DNA of 48,945 nucleotides from a bacterium HR08 (GTDB lineage Bacteria > Acidobacteriota > Blastocatellia > HR10), in assembly GCA_002898775.1 (NCBI GenBank), contig BEHK01000003.1, positions 1-48,945 of the forward strand, read 5' to 3'. Below the pieces are notes generated by a model, which had not been told where the DNA came from, did not search any database, and worked only from the letters and a program-made list of their open reading frames with translations. The position numbers and the translations under genes are program-made. Positions 15,828 through 27,453 of the stretch are shown piece by piece (position 1 is the stretch's first letter; every line of letters starts with the position of its first letter).

Positions 15828-17141
15828 ATGAACGTCCTCATCTCGAAAGCGCTGCGAGAGGCGATCCGGGAGAAGTTCTGGTATGTGGCGGAAGACAGCC
15901 GGGGCGTCCCTCGAATCTTCTTCGATAGCGGAGCGGGAAGCCTGGTGCTCAAGTCCGCGCATGCGGCCCTCGAGCGCGCATCGCGTCTCAGCTCCTACGG
16001 AGGCGGAGGCTTCCCGGATTCGCAGTGGGTGGACGAGATCGTGGCTCAGGCGCGCGCCGCTGTCGCCGACCTCATCAACGCCCCCTCGCCCGAGCAGCTC
16101 TTCACCGGGGAATCGGCGACGGCCGTCTTGCGGCGTCTCGCCGAAGCGATTCTTCCCGCGCTGCCGGATCGCAGTCGAATCCTCATCTCGGCGACGGATC
16201 ACAACGCCAACGTGGACCCATGGCGACAGACGGCCGCGGCGCTCTCCGCGAAACAGCTCGAGGTTCAGCTTGTGCGCTTCGATCCGAAGACAGGGACGGT
16301 GGACCTCAACCACCTGGAATCGCTCGCCGATCCGCGCGTGCGCGTTGTCGCCGTCTCTCACGCTTCGAATGTCCTCGGCGCGGAGAATCCGATTCGGGAG
16401 ATTCGCCAACTCCTGCAGCGCGCGGCCCCCGAGGCCTGGCTCATCGTGGACGGCGTGCACTTCATCCCTCATGGCCCGGTGGATGTGCACGCGATCGGGG
16501 CCGATGCCTACGTCTTCTCCAGCTACAAGATCTTCGCTCAACGCGGATTGAGCTGGGCCTATGCGAGCGAAGCGATCCTGCGGCTCCCGCACTACAAGCT
16601 GACGCCGGCTCCGGATCGGCCGCCGGAGAGTTGGGAATGGGGCTTCCGGAATCCGGCGGATTTCGCCCCGATCATCGAGGTCGTGGACTACCTCGCCTGG
16701 CTGGGGCGCGAATGCTTCCCGATCCCCGCTTCGGGGACGGGGGACCGACGACGCTGGGTTCGACTCGGTCAGCAGGCCATTCGCCACTATGAACACGAGC
16801 TCGTCCGCGCGATGCTCGATGGCGTGGAGGGAACGCCGGGCCTGCGCGCGCTGGAGGGCGTGACGCTTCATGGGATCAGCGAGCCCGAGCATTATCACCT
16901 GAAGGAGCCGACCTTCAGCTTCACCGTCGCCGGACGGTCGAGCGAAGACGTCGTCGCCTGGCTCTGGAAACGCCATCGTATCGCCGTGCGCGGCGGAGAT
17001 CATTACGCCCTGGAGACCCATCGGCAACTCGGCGTGAGGGAGAGCGTGCGCGCCTCGCTCGCCCACTACAACACGGTCGAGGAGGTCCGCCTCTTCCTTC
17101 AAGCGCTCGCCGAACTGCTCGCCGAGCAGGCGAGAGCATAA
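15828..17141 (+). CDS. Class V aminotransferase, cysteine-desulfurase-like, without the usual cysteine
   Basis: A 437-residue PLP enzyme of the SufS/CsdA fold. Recognisable parts are the glycine-rich FTGESATAVLRRLAEA, the aromatic/His region ATDHNANVDPW, the Asp in WLIVDGVHFIPHG and the PLP lysine in FSSYKIFAQRGL. In cysteine desulfurases the mobile loop carries a catalytic Cys (RxGHHC-like). Here the matching segment reads RGGDHYALE, with Tyr in its place, so it may be a different lyase or aminotransferase. The ATG at 15828 is preceded by GAGGGAGGAG. It stands alone between the GTPase and the polysaccharide cluster. Confidence 0.82.
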   Translation: MNVLISKALREAIREKFWYVAEDSRGVPRIFFDSGAGSLVLKSAHAALERASRLSSYGGGGFPDSQWVDEIVAQARAAVADLINAPSPEQLFTGESATAVLRRLAEAILPALPDRSRILISATDHNANVDPWRQTAAALSAKQLEVQLVRFDPKTGTVDLNHLESLADPRVRVVAVSHASNVLGAENPIREIRQLLQRAAPEAWLIVDGVHFIPHGPVDVHAIGADAYVFSSYKIFAQRGLSWAYASEAILRLPHYKLTPAPDRPPESWEWGFRNPADFAPIIEVVDYLAWLGRECFPIPASGTGDRRRWVRLGQQAIRHYEHELVRAMLDGVEGTPGLRALEGVTLHGISEPEHYHLKEPTFSFTVAGRSSEDVVAWLWKRHRIAVRGGDHYALETHRQLGVRESVRASLAHYNTVEEVRLFLQALAELLAEQARA

Positions 17142-17189
17142 GGGGCTTCACCGAGGCGCGATCCTCATGGCGTTCGGCGGAAGATCGCC

Positions 17190-17216
17190 TTGACTTTCCC
17201 ATGTGGCTCGTAATAC
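17190..17216 (+). promoter_or_regulatory. Candidate promoter ahead of the polysaccharide cluster
   Basis: TTGACT at 17190-17195 and TAATAC at 17211-17216 lie in the 250-base gap before the first gene of the long plus-strand run. Spacing is 15 bases, short of the usual 17, so the call is tentative. The rest of the gap (17142-17393) shows no gene or other structure I can support. Confidence 0.33.
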
Positions 17217-17393
17217 CATGCCGAAGACGTGACGCGGAGCGACGGGCTGAGCGAGAACGTCGCGCGCCTGAGGCGATCGGGCGCGAGGCTTTCCACATCA
17301 GGCCTCATGCGGCATGGGCCTTCGGCAGATGAGCGGAAGCGCGAAGACGGGAAGCGAGGACAGGGCCAGCGGACGCGGTGGAGGCCAAGGGGT

Positions 17394-18083
17394 ATGGCAC
17401 GAAAGCCAGTGGCGCTCGGGCTCCTGATGATGTGCATCGTCCAGGCTCCGTTTGTGCGGGCGAATGTTCCCAATAAAGCGGCCAGAGGTCGCGCGGTCCC
17501 GGTGGGCGAAGTCGTTGCTCACGGGCACGTCTTCATGAACGGGGTGCGGGTGACCTCGGGGAGCACCGTCTTCGAGGGAGGAAGGGTACGCACATCCGCC
17601 GGAGCGAACGCGATCCTCATGCTCCGAGCTGGAGCGGGCGTGATCGCCCTGCTGCCCGAGAGCGAAGCGAGCGTGGGCACGGCTGACGGCGTCTGGACGA
17701 TCGAGCTTGTGCGCGGGACAATTCTCATTCGCGCGCGCCAGGCGACGGAGGTGCGATCCGGGCGCGCCCGTGTGCGCGCGCCGCAAGGGAACTTCTACCG
17801 CGTCACCCGAAGCGACGAGGGGGTTCATGTGGAAGCTCTGGAGCGACCGGCGACGGTTCAGGTGGGCGGTCGGACATTCCCGCTCGCAGCCGGCCAATCG
17901 CTGCTCCTTCGAGAGGACAGCGCTGTGGTCGCTGCACCGACGCCGTCGCCACAGCCGTCACGCGCGCGTCGCCGCGTCGTGATTCCCGCCCTGGTGATCG
18001 GCGCCCTCGCCGTGACGCTGGCCCTGACGGTCGCGCGGGGCGAGCGATCGAAGGTCGTCAGCCCCGTCGCGCCGCAACGATGA
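17394..18083 (+). CDS. FecR-domain-like periplasmic protein with C-terminal membrane anchor
   Basis: A 229-residue protein. A signal peptide (MARKPVALGLLMMCIVQAP) is followed by a FecR-like beta-rich domain (GEVVAHGHVFMNGVRVTSGS ... FPLAAGQSLLL), a proline/serine linker (PTPSPQPS) and a C-terminal membrane helix (VIPALVIGALAVTLALTV). FecR-like domains occur in sigma-factor regulators and in surface proteins of exopolysaccharide clusters; this one has no partner sigma-factor gene here. The ATG at 17394 is preferred over 17229 because the signal peptide begins there. Confidence 0.7.
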   Translation: MARKPVALGLLMMCIVQAPFVRANVPNKAARGRAVPVGEVVAHGHVFMNGVRVTSGSTVFEGGRVRTSAGANAILMLRAGAGVIALLPESEASVGTADGVWTIELVRGTILIRARQATEVRSGRARVRAPQGNFYRVTRSDEGVHVEALERPATVQVGGRTFPLAAGQSLLLREDSAVVAAPTPSPQPSRARRRVVIPALVIGALAVTLALTVARGERSKVVSPVAPQR

Positions 18084-18107
18084 GCGCAACGGCCTCGGAC
18101 GCGCACC

Positions 18108-19458
18108 ATGCGCTTTCCCCTGCCGAGACGCTCACAATCGAGAGCGCGCCGGATGAAGCCAGCGGCTTCTGGCGACCCTCAGGAGGGGATGTGCGTAGTC
18201 CTGGCTCTTCCCTCGTGGCGCGCGCGCGTCCTTTTCCTGCTGATGTGGCTGGGAGCCCTCGGCTACGGGGCCCATGCGCTCATGCGGGAATTTCGCGGGC
18301 ATGCGCGCGCGACGCTCTTTCAAGACGTCGAGGGCCTGGAGGAAGCGCTGCAGCTCATCCCCGATGCGCCAGAGGTGCACGAACGGTTGGGGACGATCTA
18401 TCTCCTGGACCCGGCGCGTTTCGATCCCGATCGAGCGATCTCGCATTTCCGTCGTGCTCTGGAGCTCTCGCCTCGGGATGCACGCCTGTGGATGGGGCTG
18501 GGACGCGCCTACGAAGCCAAGGATGAGGCGGATCAAGCCGCATGGGCGTATCGGCGAGCGATCGCCCTGGCCCCGCATCATTTTCGCCCGCGATGGCTGT
18601 ACGCCAACTTCCTCCTGCGCCGCGAGCAGACGGAAGCGGCCCTCGCGCAGCTCGGCCTGTTGGTCGAGGCCACACCGGACGTGGTGGAGAACATCTGCGA
18701 CCTGATCTGGCATACGCGCGAGGGGGAGGCGGCGCTTCTCGTCCGCCTGGCCGCAGGACGTCCCGCATGGATCGCGGCCAAAGTGAGCGACTATCTCCTG
18801 GCCAAGGGACGAGCCGAAGAGGCCGTCGCACTCTGGCGCGCCCTGCCGACGTGGGATGAGGTGACACGAGAATGGGGACGCCGCCTGATACGAGGGCTCG
18901 CGCGCGCGCGTCAATGGGCGATGGCCGAGGGTGTCTGGCACGAGTGGTTGCGTCGGGAGTATGGGCGAGAGCCCGCGCCGGGGATCTGGAACGGCGGCTT
19001 CGAGCACGCGATCGTCGAGGGGGGGCTCGATTGGCGCATCGCGCCGGCGCCCGGGGTCGAGGTCGGCATTGACGAGACGGTGGGCTATGGGGATTCGCGC
19101 TCGCTGCGGCTCGATTTCCGCGCGCACGAGGGAGTGCGCTATGCGGGCATCACGCGCGAGATCGTCGTCGAGCCCTCGACGCGCTACGTGCTTCGATTCG
19201 CCTACATGACCCGAGGGATGGTCTCGACGGGCGGCCTCTACGTGGAGCTCACAGACGCGGATGATGCTCAGCGGATGCGCGTGCGGCTCGATTCGCTTCC
19301 GGCGAGCGAGGCGTGGACGCCGGTCCGACTCGAATTCCGCACCGCCGCGGCGACGCGCGCTGTGCGTCTGGTGCTGGGGCGCGAGCCCACGCACCCGCTC
19401 CACGATTACATTCGCGGGCGCGTATGGCTGGACGCGTTCGCGCTGGAGCGAGCGCCTG

Positions 19459-19475
<17 letters not shown>
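18108..19475 (+). CDS. Membrane-anchored TPR protein with C-terminal jelly-roll-like domain
   Basis: A protein of up to 455 residues. One membrane helix near the N-terminus (VLFLLMWLGALGYGA) is followed by TPR-type repeats (about residues 85-270, including HFRRALELSPRDARLWMGLGRA and WAYRRAIALAPHHF). The last 150 residues are a beta-rich region beginning WNGGFEHAIVEGGLDWRI that resembles carbohydrate-binding jelly-roll domains. Neighbours (ligase/polymerase, sugar-nucleotide enzymes, flippase, glycosyltransferases) suggest a scaffold or chain-handling role in polysaccharide export. The start is uncertain: 18108, 18153 and 18189 are all in frame; AGGAGG precedes 18189 but is very close to it. 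Confidence 0.72.
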
Positions 19476-22840
<3,365 letters not shown>

Positions 22841-22865
22841 CGCGAGAGCAGGAGCGAGGCCCGCG

Positions 22866-23912
22866 ATGCGCTCGAAGGAGTCAACGGCGGATCACGAGAT
22901 CGGCATGACGGTGCTCGACCCGGCTCCTCCCGAATTGTGGGATCGCGTGTGCGCGCGCTGTCCTTACGCCACGCCCTTTCACACCCGCTGGTGGGCAGAG
23001 GCGATGCTGGCGACGTTCCCGAATCTCCGCATCGCCACGCGCGCTTATCTCTTCGCAGATGGCACGGTGGCCATCCTCCCGCTCATGCAGCATCGCGCCG
23101 GCGCGGGCGGCCTCTTTCGCGGCTATGAGTCCATGTTCCCCGGCGTCTACGGGGGGATCCTCGCCGAGGGCGACCTCTCCGAGGCGCAGGTGCGGAGGAT
23201 TTACGCCAGCCTGTGCGGGCGACGCACGGCATGGGTGCGCCTCTTCGGCAATCCCTATGCGCCCTGGGGGGTCCCCGAAGCGTTTCGCTCGACGCTGTCC
23301 TTCACGCAAGCGCTGCGCCTGTCGGGGGAGTTCAAGGATGTCTGGCGTCAGTTCTCCCGAGGAAATCGCAGCAATATCCGAAAAGCCCTGCGCAGTGGAC
23401 TGCAGGTCACCCTCGCCCAGAGCGAGGACGATTATGCGCAGTACTACGCGGCGTATCAAGATGCGCTGCGCCGCTGGGGCGAGCGCGCGACCAGTCGGTA
23501 TCCCTTCGCCCTCTTTCGCCTCCTCTGCCACCAGGATTCGCAACGCGTGCGCCTCTGGCTCGTGCGGAAGTCCGAGGTGGTCGTCGGTGGGATCCTCGTC
23601 CTCTACCACAATCGCCATGCCGTCTACTGGCACGGGGCGTTCGTCGCCGCGTTCTTCGAGTATCGGCCGAGCAATCTCGTGCATGCCGAAGCGATCCGCG
23701 ACGCGTGCGAGCGCGGCTACCAGTGGTACGATTTCAACCCGAGCGGTGGCCACGCGGGCGTGGTGCGCTTCAAGCACTCATTCCATCCGCAGGTGCTCTA
23801 TTTTCACACCGCGGAGATCGCCGGCGCTCCCCTCTATCGGCTCTACGCGCGCGGGCGCGAGCGTCTGCGGATGCTCGTCCGCGCGCCGTCGCGAGAGGCT
23901 GCGCGGGGATGA
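22866..23912 (+). CDS. FemAB-like GNAT acyltransferase
   Basis: A 348-residue protein of the FemAB/GNAT-6 type, predicted to move an acyl or aminoacyl group onto a sugar or peptide. Features are TPFHTRWWAEAML near the N-terminus, a central FSRGNRSNIRKALRSGLQV (acceptor-site segment) and a C-terminal GNAT fold (YWHGAFVAAFFEYRPSNLVHAEAI, then YQWYDFNPSGGHAGVVRFK). Proteins of this kind often sit in exopolysaccharide clusters and may add amino acids to sugars. The ATG at 22866 follows AGGAGCGAGG; a GTG at 22824 is an alternative start. Confidence 0.78.
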   Translation: MRSKESTADHEIGMTVLDPAPPELWDRVCARCPYATPFHTRWWAEAMLATFPNLRIATRAYLFADGTVAILPLMQHRAGAGGLFRGYESMFPGVYGGILAEGDLSEAQVRRIYASLCGRRTAWVRLFGNPYAPWGVPEAFRSTLSFTQALRLSGEFKDVWRQFSRGNRSNIRKALRSGLQVTLAQSEDDYAQYYAAYQDALRRWGERATSRYPFALFRLLCHQDSQRVRLWLVRKSEVVVGGILVLYHNRHAVYWHGAFVAAFFEYRPSNLVHAEAIRDACERGYQWYDFNPSGGHAGVVRFKHSFHPQVLYFHTAEIAGAPLYRLYARGRERLRMLVRAPSREAARG

Positions 23913-23928
23913 TGGGGGGCCGAACCGT

Positions 23929-24543
23929 ATGACCTGGAAAGGACTGCTCCGCTTGTGGCGTCGTCTGCGGGCGGATTTGGAGCGGGCGTATTACGAGGAG
24001 CTGGTCCGCGAGGAGCTGCGCGCCCGCGCGCCCGGCCTTCAACTCGGGCGTCAGGTCACGATCATTCGACCGGATCGGTTGATCCTGGGGGAGAACGTCG
24101 TCATTCACGATCACTGCGTGCTCTACTGCGCGGGACAGGCGCCGGAGTATCGTCAAGGGGGACGCATCGTCATCGGGAACCATGTTGAGCTGGCATGGGG
24201 ATGCATCTTGCACGGGGGTGGGGCGCAGATCATCCTGCGCGATTTCGCCATCATCGGGGCCGGCGCCGTGCTCATCTCGGAGATGTACAGCTATCGAGAC
24301 GCGAATCTCCCGGCTCGGTTTCAGACGAAGATCATGGGCGACATCGTCGTGGAGGAGAACGCGACCGTCGGCGCGAATGCCGTCGTTCTCCCCGGCGTCA
24401 CCATCGGGCGCAGGGCCATCGTGGGCGCCGGAGCGGTCGTCACGCGCGACGTGCCGCCGTTCTCGGTCGCCGTCGGGGTTCCGGCACGCGTCATCAAGCG
24501 GGTGGACGAGCCGTCGGTACGCGATCGCTCCGGCTCCGCATAA
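23929..24543 (+). CDS. Left-handed beta-helix (hexapeptide) acyltransferase
   Basis: A 204-residue protein with hexapeptide repeats over residues 40-190 (LILGENVVIHDHCVL, IVIGNHVELAWG, FAIIGAGAVLI, IVVEENATVGANAVVLPGVT, IGRRAIVGAGAVVTR) and the closing VGVPARVIKRV, as in sugar O-acetyltransferases. Its place between the FemAB-like and flippase genes suggests it acetylates the polysaccharide repeat or precursor. A GGGGGG stretch before the ATG at 23929 supports the start; the open frame to the left is the shadow of the preceding gene. Confidence 0.85.
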   Translation: MTWKGLLRLWRRLRADLERAYYEELVREELRARAPGLQLGRQVTIIRPDRLILGENVVIHDHCVLYCAGQAPEYRQGGRIVIGNHVELAWGCILHGGGAQIILRDFAIIGAGAVLISEMYSYRDANLPARFQTKIMGDIVVEENATVGANAVVLPGVTIGRRAIVGAGAVVTRDVPPFSVAVGVPARVIKRVDEPSVRDRSGSA

Positions 24544-24560
24544 AGGGCGAGCGGACGAGC

Positions 24561-26090
24561 ATGAGGCGCGACCGTGGGACCGAGGCCATGATGTTTTCGG
24601 AAGCGCCCACTCTTCTGGCGCGCGCGGCGCGGGGCGCGCTCTGGTCCTGGGGCGGACAAACGCTCAAGCACGTGGCGCAACTGGGGCTTGTGGCGATTCT
24701 GGCGCGATGGCTCGCCCCCGCGGATTTCGGGCGCGTAGCAATGATCGGCGTCGTGACGGGGTTCTTGAGCCTCTTCAGCGAATGGGGGATCGGTCCCGCG
24801 CTGATTCAAAGGCGCGAGCTGAAGCGGGCGCATCTGGCGGCGGCCTTTTGGGGGAGCCTGACGGCCGGTCTGGCGCTCGGATTCCTGCTTGCGCTGGGCG
24901 CACCGCTTGTGGCCGCGATGTACACCGACACTGCCCTTCGGCCTCTGACGGTAGCCCTCGCCCTCAACTTCCCCGTGGTCGCGCTGGCCACGGTGCCGAT
25001 CAACCTCTTGCAGCGAGAGCTTCATCTGGAGCGACTCGCGCTGGTGGAGCTTCTCTCGCTCGCCGTCGGCGGCGCGGTCGCCGTGGGCCTGGCGCTTCAT
25101 GGTGGAGGAGCATGGAGTCTGGTCGCTCAAACGCTCGCCACTTCGGGCGCGACGGCCGTCGCGGCGTGGGCGCTGGCGCCCGTTCGCCTTCAGGACGCCT
25201 GGGAAGCCCCCGCGCCCGCCGTTCGCGAAGCCTTTCGAGACCTGCTCCGATTCGGACGACCGCTCGTGGGGATCAACGTCTTGACCTACCTCACCCGCAA
25301 TGCGGACAACGCGCTCATCGGGCGGTTCCTGGGCGCGCCGGCGCTCGGGTACTATGCGCTCGCGTATCGGTTGCTGCTCTTCCCATTACAAAATATCTCG
25401 TGGGCGCTTGGGCGCGTGCTCCTTCCGGCTCTGGCGCGCCTCTCGGATCCGGAACGCCAGCGCTCGACATATCGGCGCGTGGTCGAAGGGATCGCCCTGC
25501 TGGCCTTCCCGATGATGATCGGCATGGCCATTGTCGCGCCCGAACTGATTCGCCTTCTGTACGGACCGCAGTGGGAGCGCGCCGTCTTCCCCGCGCGCAT
25601 CTTCTGCGTCCTCGGCGCCCTGCAAGCGATCGGGACGACGATCGGACCGCTCTGCCTCTCGCAGGGGCGACCGGATGTTCTGCTCCGATGGAACCTCATG
25701 TTCACGCCCGCCGTCGTGGGAGGCATCGCTCTCGGGGTGCGCTGGGGACTGGAAGGGGTCGCGCTCGCCTACGCGAGCGTGAGCGGCGCGGCCTGGTACT
25801 TCTCACACGCGCTCGCTAATCGCGTCATCGCGCTGCCCATGCGCACCTTCTTGCGCGCGCTCGCTCCGGCCGCGGTGAGCACGCTCGTCATGGCCGTCGG
25901 CGTGATCCTGGCGCGCGTTCATCTCTTTCCCCCTCGGACCTGGCCCCCCGCTCTCGTTCTTCTTGGACACGTCGCCATCGGCGTGAGCCTCTATGCCCTC
26001 ACGCTGCGCGTTCTTCAGCCGAGCGCGCTTCGCGACCTGCGCGAGCTGGTGCGCGCGCTCAGAGGGGGGCATTCAGCTTCGCTCGGATGA
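24561..26090 (+). CDS. Wzx-type oligosaccharide flippase (MOP superfamily)
   Basis: A 509-residue membrane protein with about fourteen predicted helices. The family pattern is clear: LWSWGGQTLKHVAQLGLVAILARWLAPADFG at the start in blocks, WGIGPALIQRREL, INLLQRELHLERLA, and the TYLTRNADNALIGRFLGAPALGYYALAYRL repeat block, written here in parts. It should flip lipid-linked repeat units across the inner membrane. A start at 24588 is possible. A hairpin (GCGCTTCG 26111-26118 / CGAAGCGC 26135-26142) follows the stop. Confidence 0.87.
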   Translation: MRRDRGTEAMMFSEAPTLLARAARGALWSWGGQTLKHVAQLGLVAILARWLAPADFGRVAMIGVVTGFLSLFSEWGIGPALIQRRELKRAHLAAAFWGSLTAGLALGFLLALGAPLVAAMYTDTALRPLTVALALNFPVVALATVPINLLQRELHLERLALVELLSLAVGGAVAVGLALHGGGAWSLVAQTLATSGATAVAAWALAPVRLQDAWEAPAPAVREAFRDLLRFGRPLVGINVLTYLTRNADNALIGRFLGAPALGYYALAYRLLLFPLQNISWALGRVLLPALARLSDPERQRSTYRRVVEGIALLAFPMMIGMAIVAPELIRLLYGPQWERAVFPARIFCVLGALQAIGTTIGPLCLSQGRPDVLLRWNLMFTPAVVGGIALGVRWGLEGVALAYASVSGAAWYFSHALANRVIALPMRTFLRALAPAAVSTLVMAVGVILARVHLFPPRTWPPALVLLGHVAIGVSLYALTLRVLQPSALRDLRELVRALRGGHSASLG

Positions 26091-26110
26091 GGATCGCTCA
26101 GGTGAGGATC

Positions 26111-26142
26111 GCGCTTCGCCCCGGAGGGACTAACCGAAGCGC
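26111..26142 (+). terminator. Hairpin after the flippase gene, possible terminator
   Basis: An eight-base perfect inverted repeat, GCGCTTCG and CGAAGCGC, with a 16-base loop. It lies 20 bases after the flippase stop and before the next promoter candidate. There is no T-run, so intrinsic termination is uncertain. Confidence 0.28.
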
Positions 26143-26162
26143 CGGCGGTGCGCCTCGCGCCC

Positions 26163-26192
26163 TTGCCCATCCCCGGCGCGAGGCGATATGAT
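26163..26192 (+). promoter_or_regulatory. Candidate promoter for the transporter and glycosyltransferase genes
   Basis: TTGCCC at 26163-26168 and TATGAT at 26187-26192 with an 18-base spacer. It is in the only sizeable gap (154 bases) in the plus-strand cluster, about 50 bases before the next ATG. Confidence 0.42.
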
Positions 26193-26244
26193 GTCGGCTC
26201 CGCACGCGGGTGAGATGATTGAGATGATCCAGAGGCGCTGAACT

Positions 26245-27453
26245 ATGGAGGTCGCCACGGCAGCGAAATCCGCGCCCGGGGCTCCCGCCCTTCGCTTCGA
26301 TCGCAACGAATGGGCGGGCGCCTTTGGGGACCTCGGCACGGATTTCCCCTTGGTCGTCGGCGTCACGCTGGCGGCCGGACTCGATAGCACGAGCGCGCTC
26401 ACGATGTTCGGCCTCATGCAGATTCTGACCGGGCTCTGGTATCGCCTCCCCATGCCGGTGCAGCCGCTCAAGGCGATGGCTGCGCTGGTGATCACCCAGA
26501 AGATCAGCGGCTCCGTCCTCTACGGCGCCGGATTGGCCATCGGCGCCCTGATGCTGCTGCTCTCCATATCGGGCGTGGTGGATTGGCTGGCGCGAATCGT
26601 CCCCAAGAGCGTCGTGCGCGGGATTCAATTCGGGCTCGGCTTGCAATTGGCGATCCTCGCGCTGCGAGAATATGTGCAGGCCGATGGCCCACGGGGACTC
26701 ACGCTCGCCGTCGTGGGATTTCTCCTGACCGTCGTCCTCCTGGGGAACCGGAAGTATCCGGCCGCCCTCTTTCTTGTGCTGATCGGCCTCGCGTACAGTC
26801 TCACCTTCGAAGTCCCCACTTCGGCTCTGGTCGAGGGCTTGGGCGTGGGGTGGCCGAAATTCCACGTCCCCGGATGGTCGGATATCCTCGCGGGCTTCCT
26901 GATTCTGGCGCTGCCGCAAATCCCCCTCTCGCTCGGGAACTCGATCCTGGCCACACGGCAGGTTCTCGACGATCTCTTCCCCGAGCGTCGGATCACGGTG
27001 CGGCAGATCGGCATGACCTATGCGCTCATGAACCTGGTGAATCCCTTTTTCGGGGGCATCCCGACGTGCCACGGTTCCGGGGGAGTCGCGGGGCACTACA
27101 CCTTCGGCGCGCGCACGGGCGGCTCGGTGATCATCGAAGGAGCCCTCTACATGCTCCTGGGCCTCTTCTTCGGGCGGGGATTCGATATGATCGTGAAGGT
27201 CTTCCCGCTGCCCATTCTGGGCGTCATCTTGTTCTTCGAGGGCTTGGCGCTCATGCGCCTGGTCCGCGATAGCGCGGCATCGGCGAGCGATCTGACGATC
27301 ATCTTGCTTGTCGGGCTCTTCGCCGTCGGGCTCCCCTACGGATTCCTCATCGGGATGCTCGCGGGCGTCGCCCTGGCGTCTTTGATGAAGCGGGGGATCC
27401 TCACCCTCGGGATTCGCGAGCCAGAGAGCGCATCGGTCCCACGCCGATCATGA
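26245..27453 (+). CDS. MOT1-type molybdate/sulfate transporter
   Basis: A 402-residue membrane protein with about ten helices. The two MOT1 signatures are visible: FGDLGTDFPLVVGVTLAAG near residue 28 and LPMPVQPLKAMAA near residue 70, plus NPFFGGIPTCHGSGGVAGHY near residue 275. Characterised MOT1 members take up molybdate; related ones may carry sulfate. It lies between the flippase and a glycosyltransferase, overlapping the latter by ATGA, which is odd for a nutrient transporter. It may be an insertion into the cluster or supply sulfate for the polymer; no sulfotransferase is seen, so the latter is speculative. Confidence 0.85.
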   Translation: MEVATAAKSAPGAPALRFDRNEWAGAFGDLGTDFPLVVGVTLAAGLDSTSALTMFGLMQILTGLWYRLPMPVQPLKAMAALVITQKISGSVLYGAGLAIGALMLLLSISGVVDWLARIVPKSVVRGIQFGLGLQLAILALREYVQADGPRGLTLAVVGFLLTVVLLGNRKYPAALFLVLIGLAYSLTFEVPTSALVEGLGVGWPKFHVPGWSDILAGFLILALPQIPLSLGNSILATRQVLDDLFPERRITVRQIGMTYALMNLVNPFFGGIPTCHGSGGVAGHYTFGARTGGSVIIEGALYMLLGLFFGRGFDMIVKVFPLPILGVILFFEGLALMRLVRDSAASASDLTIILLVGLFAVGLPYGFLIGMLAGVALASLMKRGILTLGIREPESASVPRRS

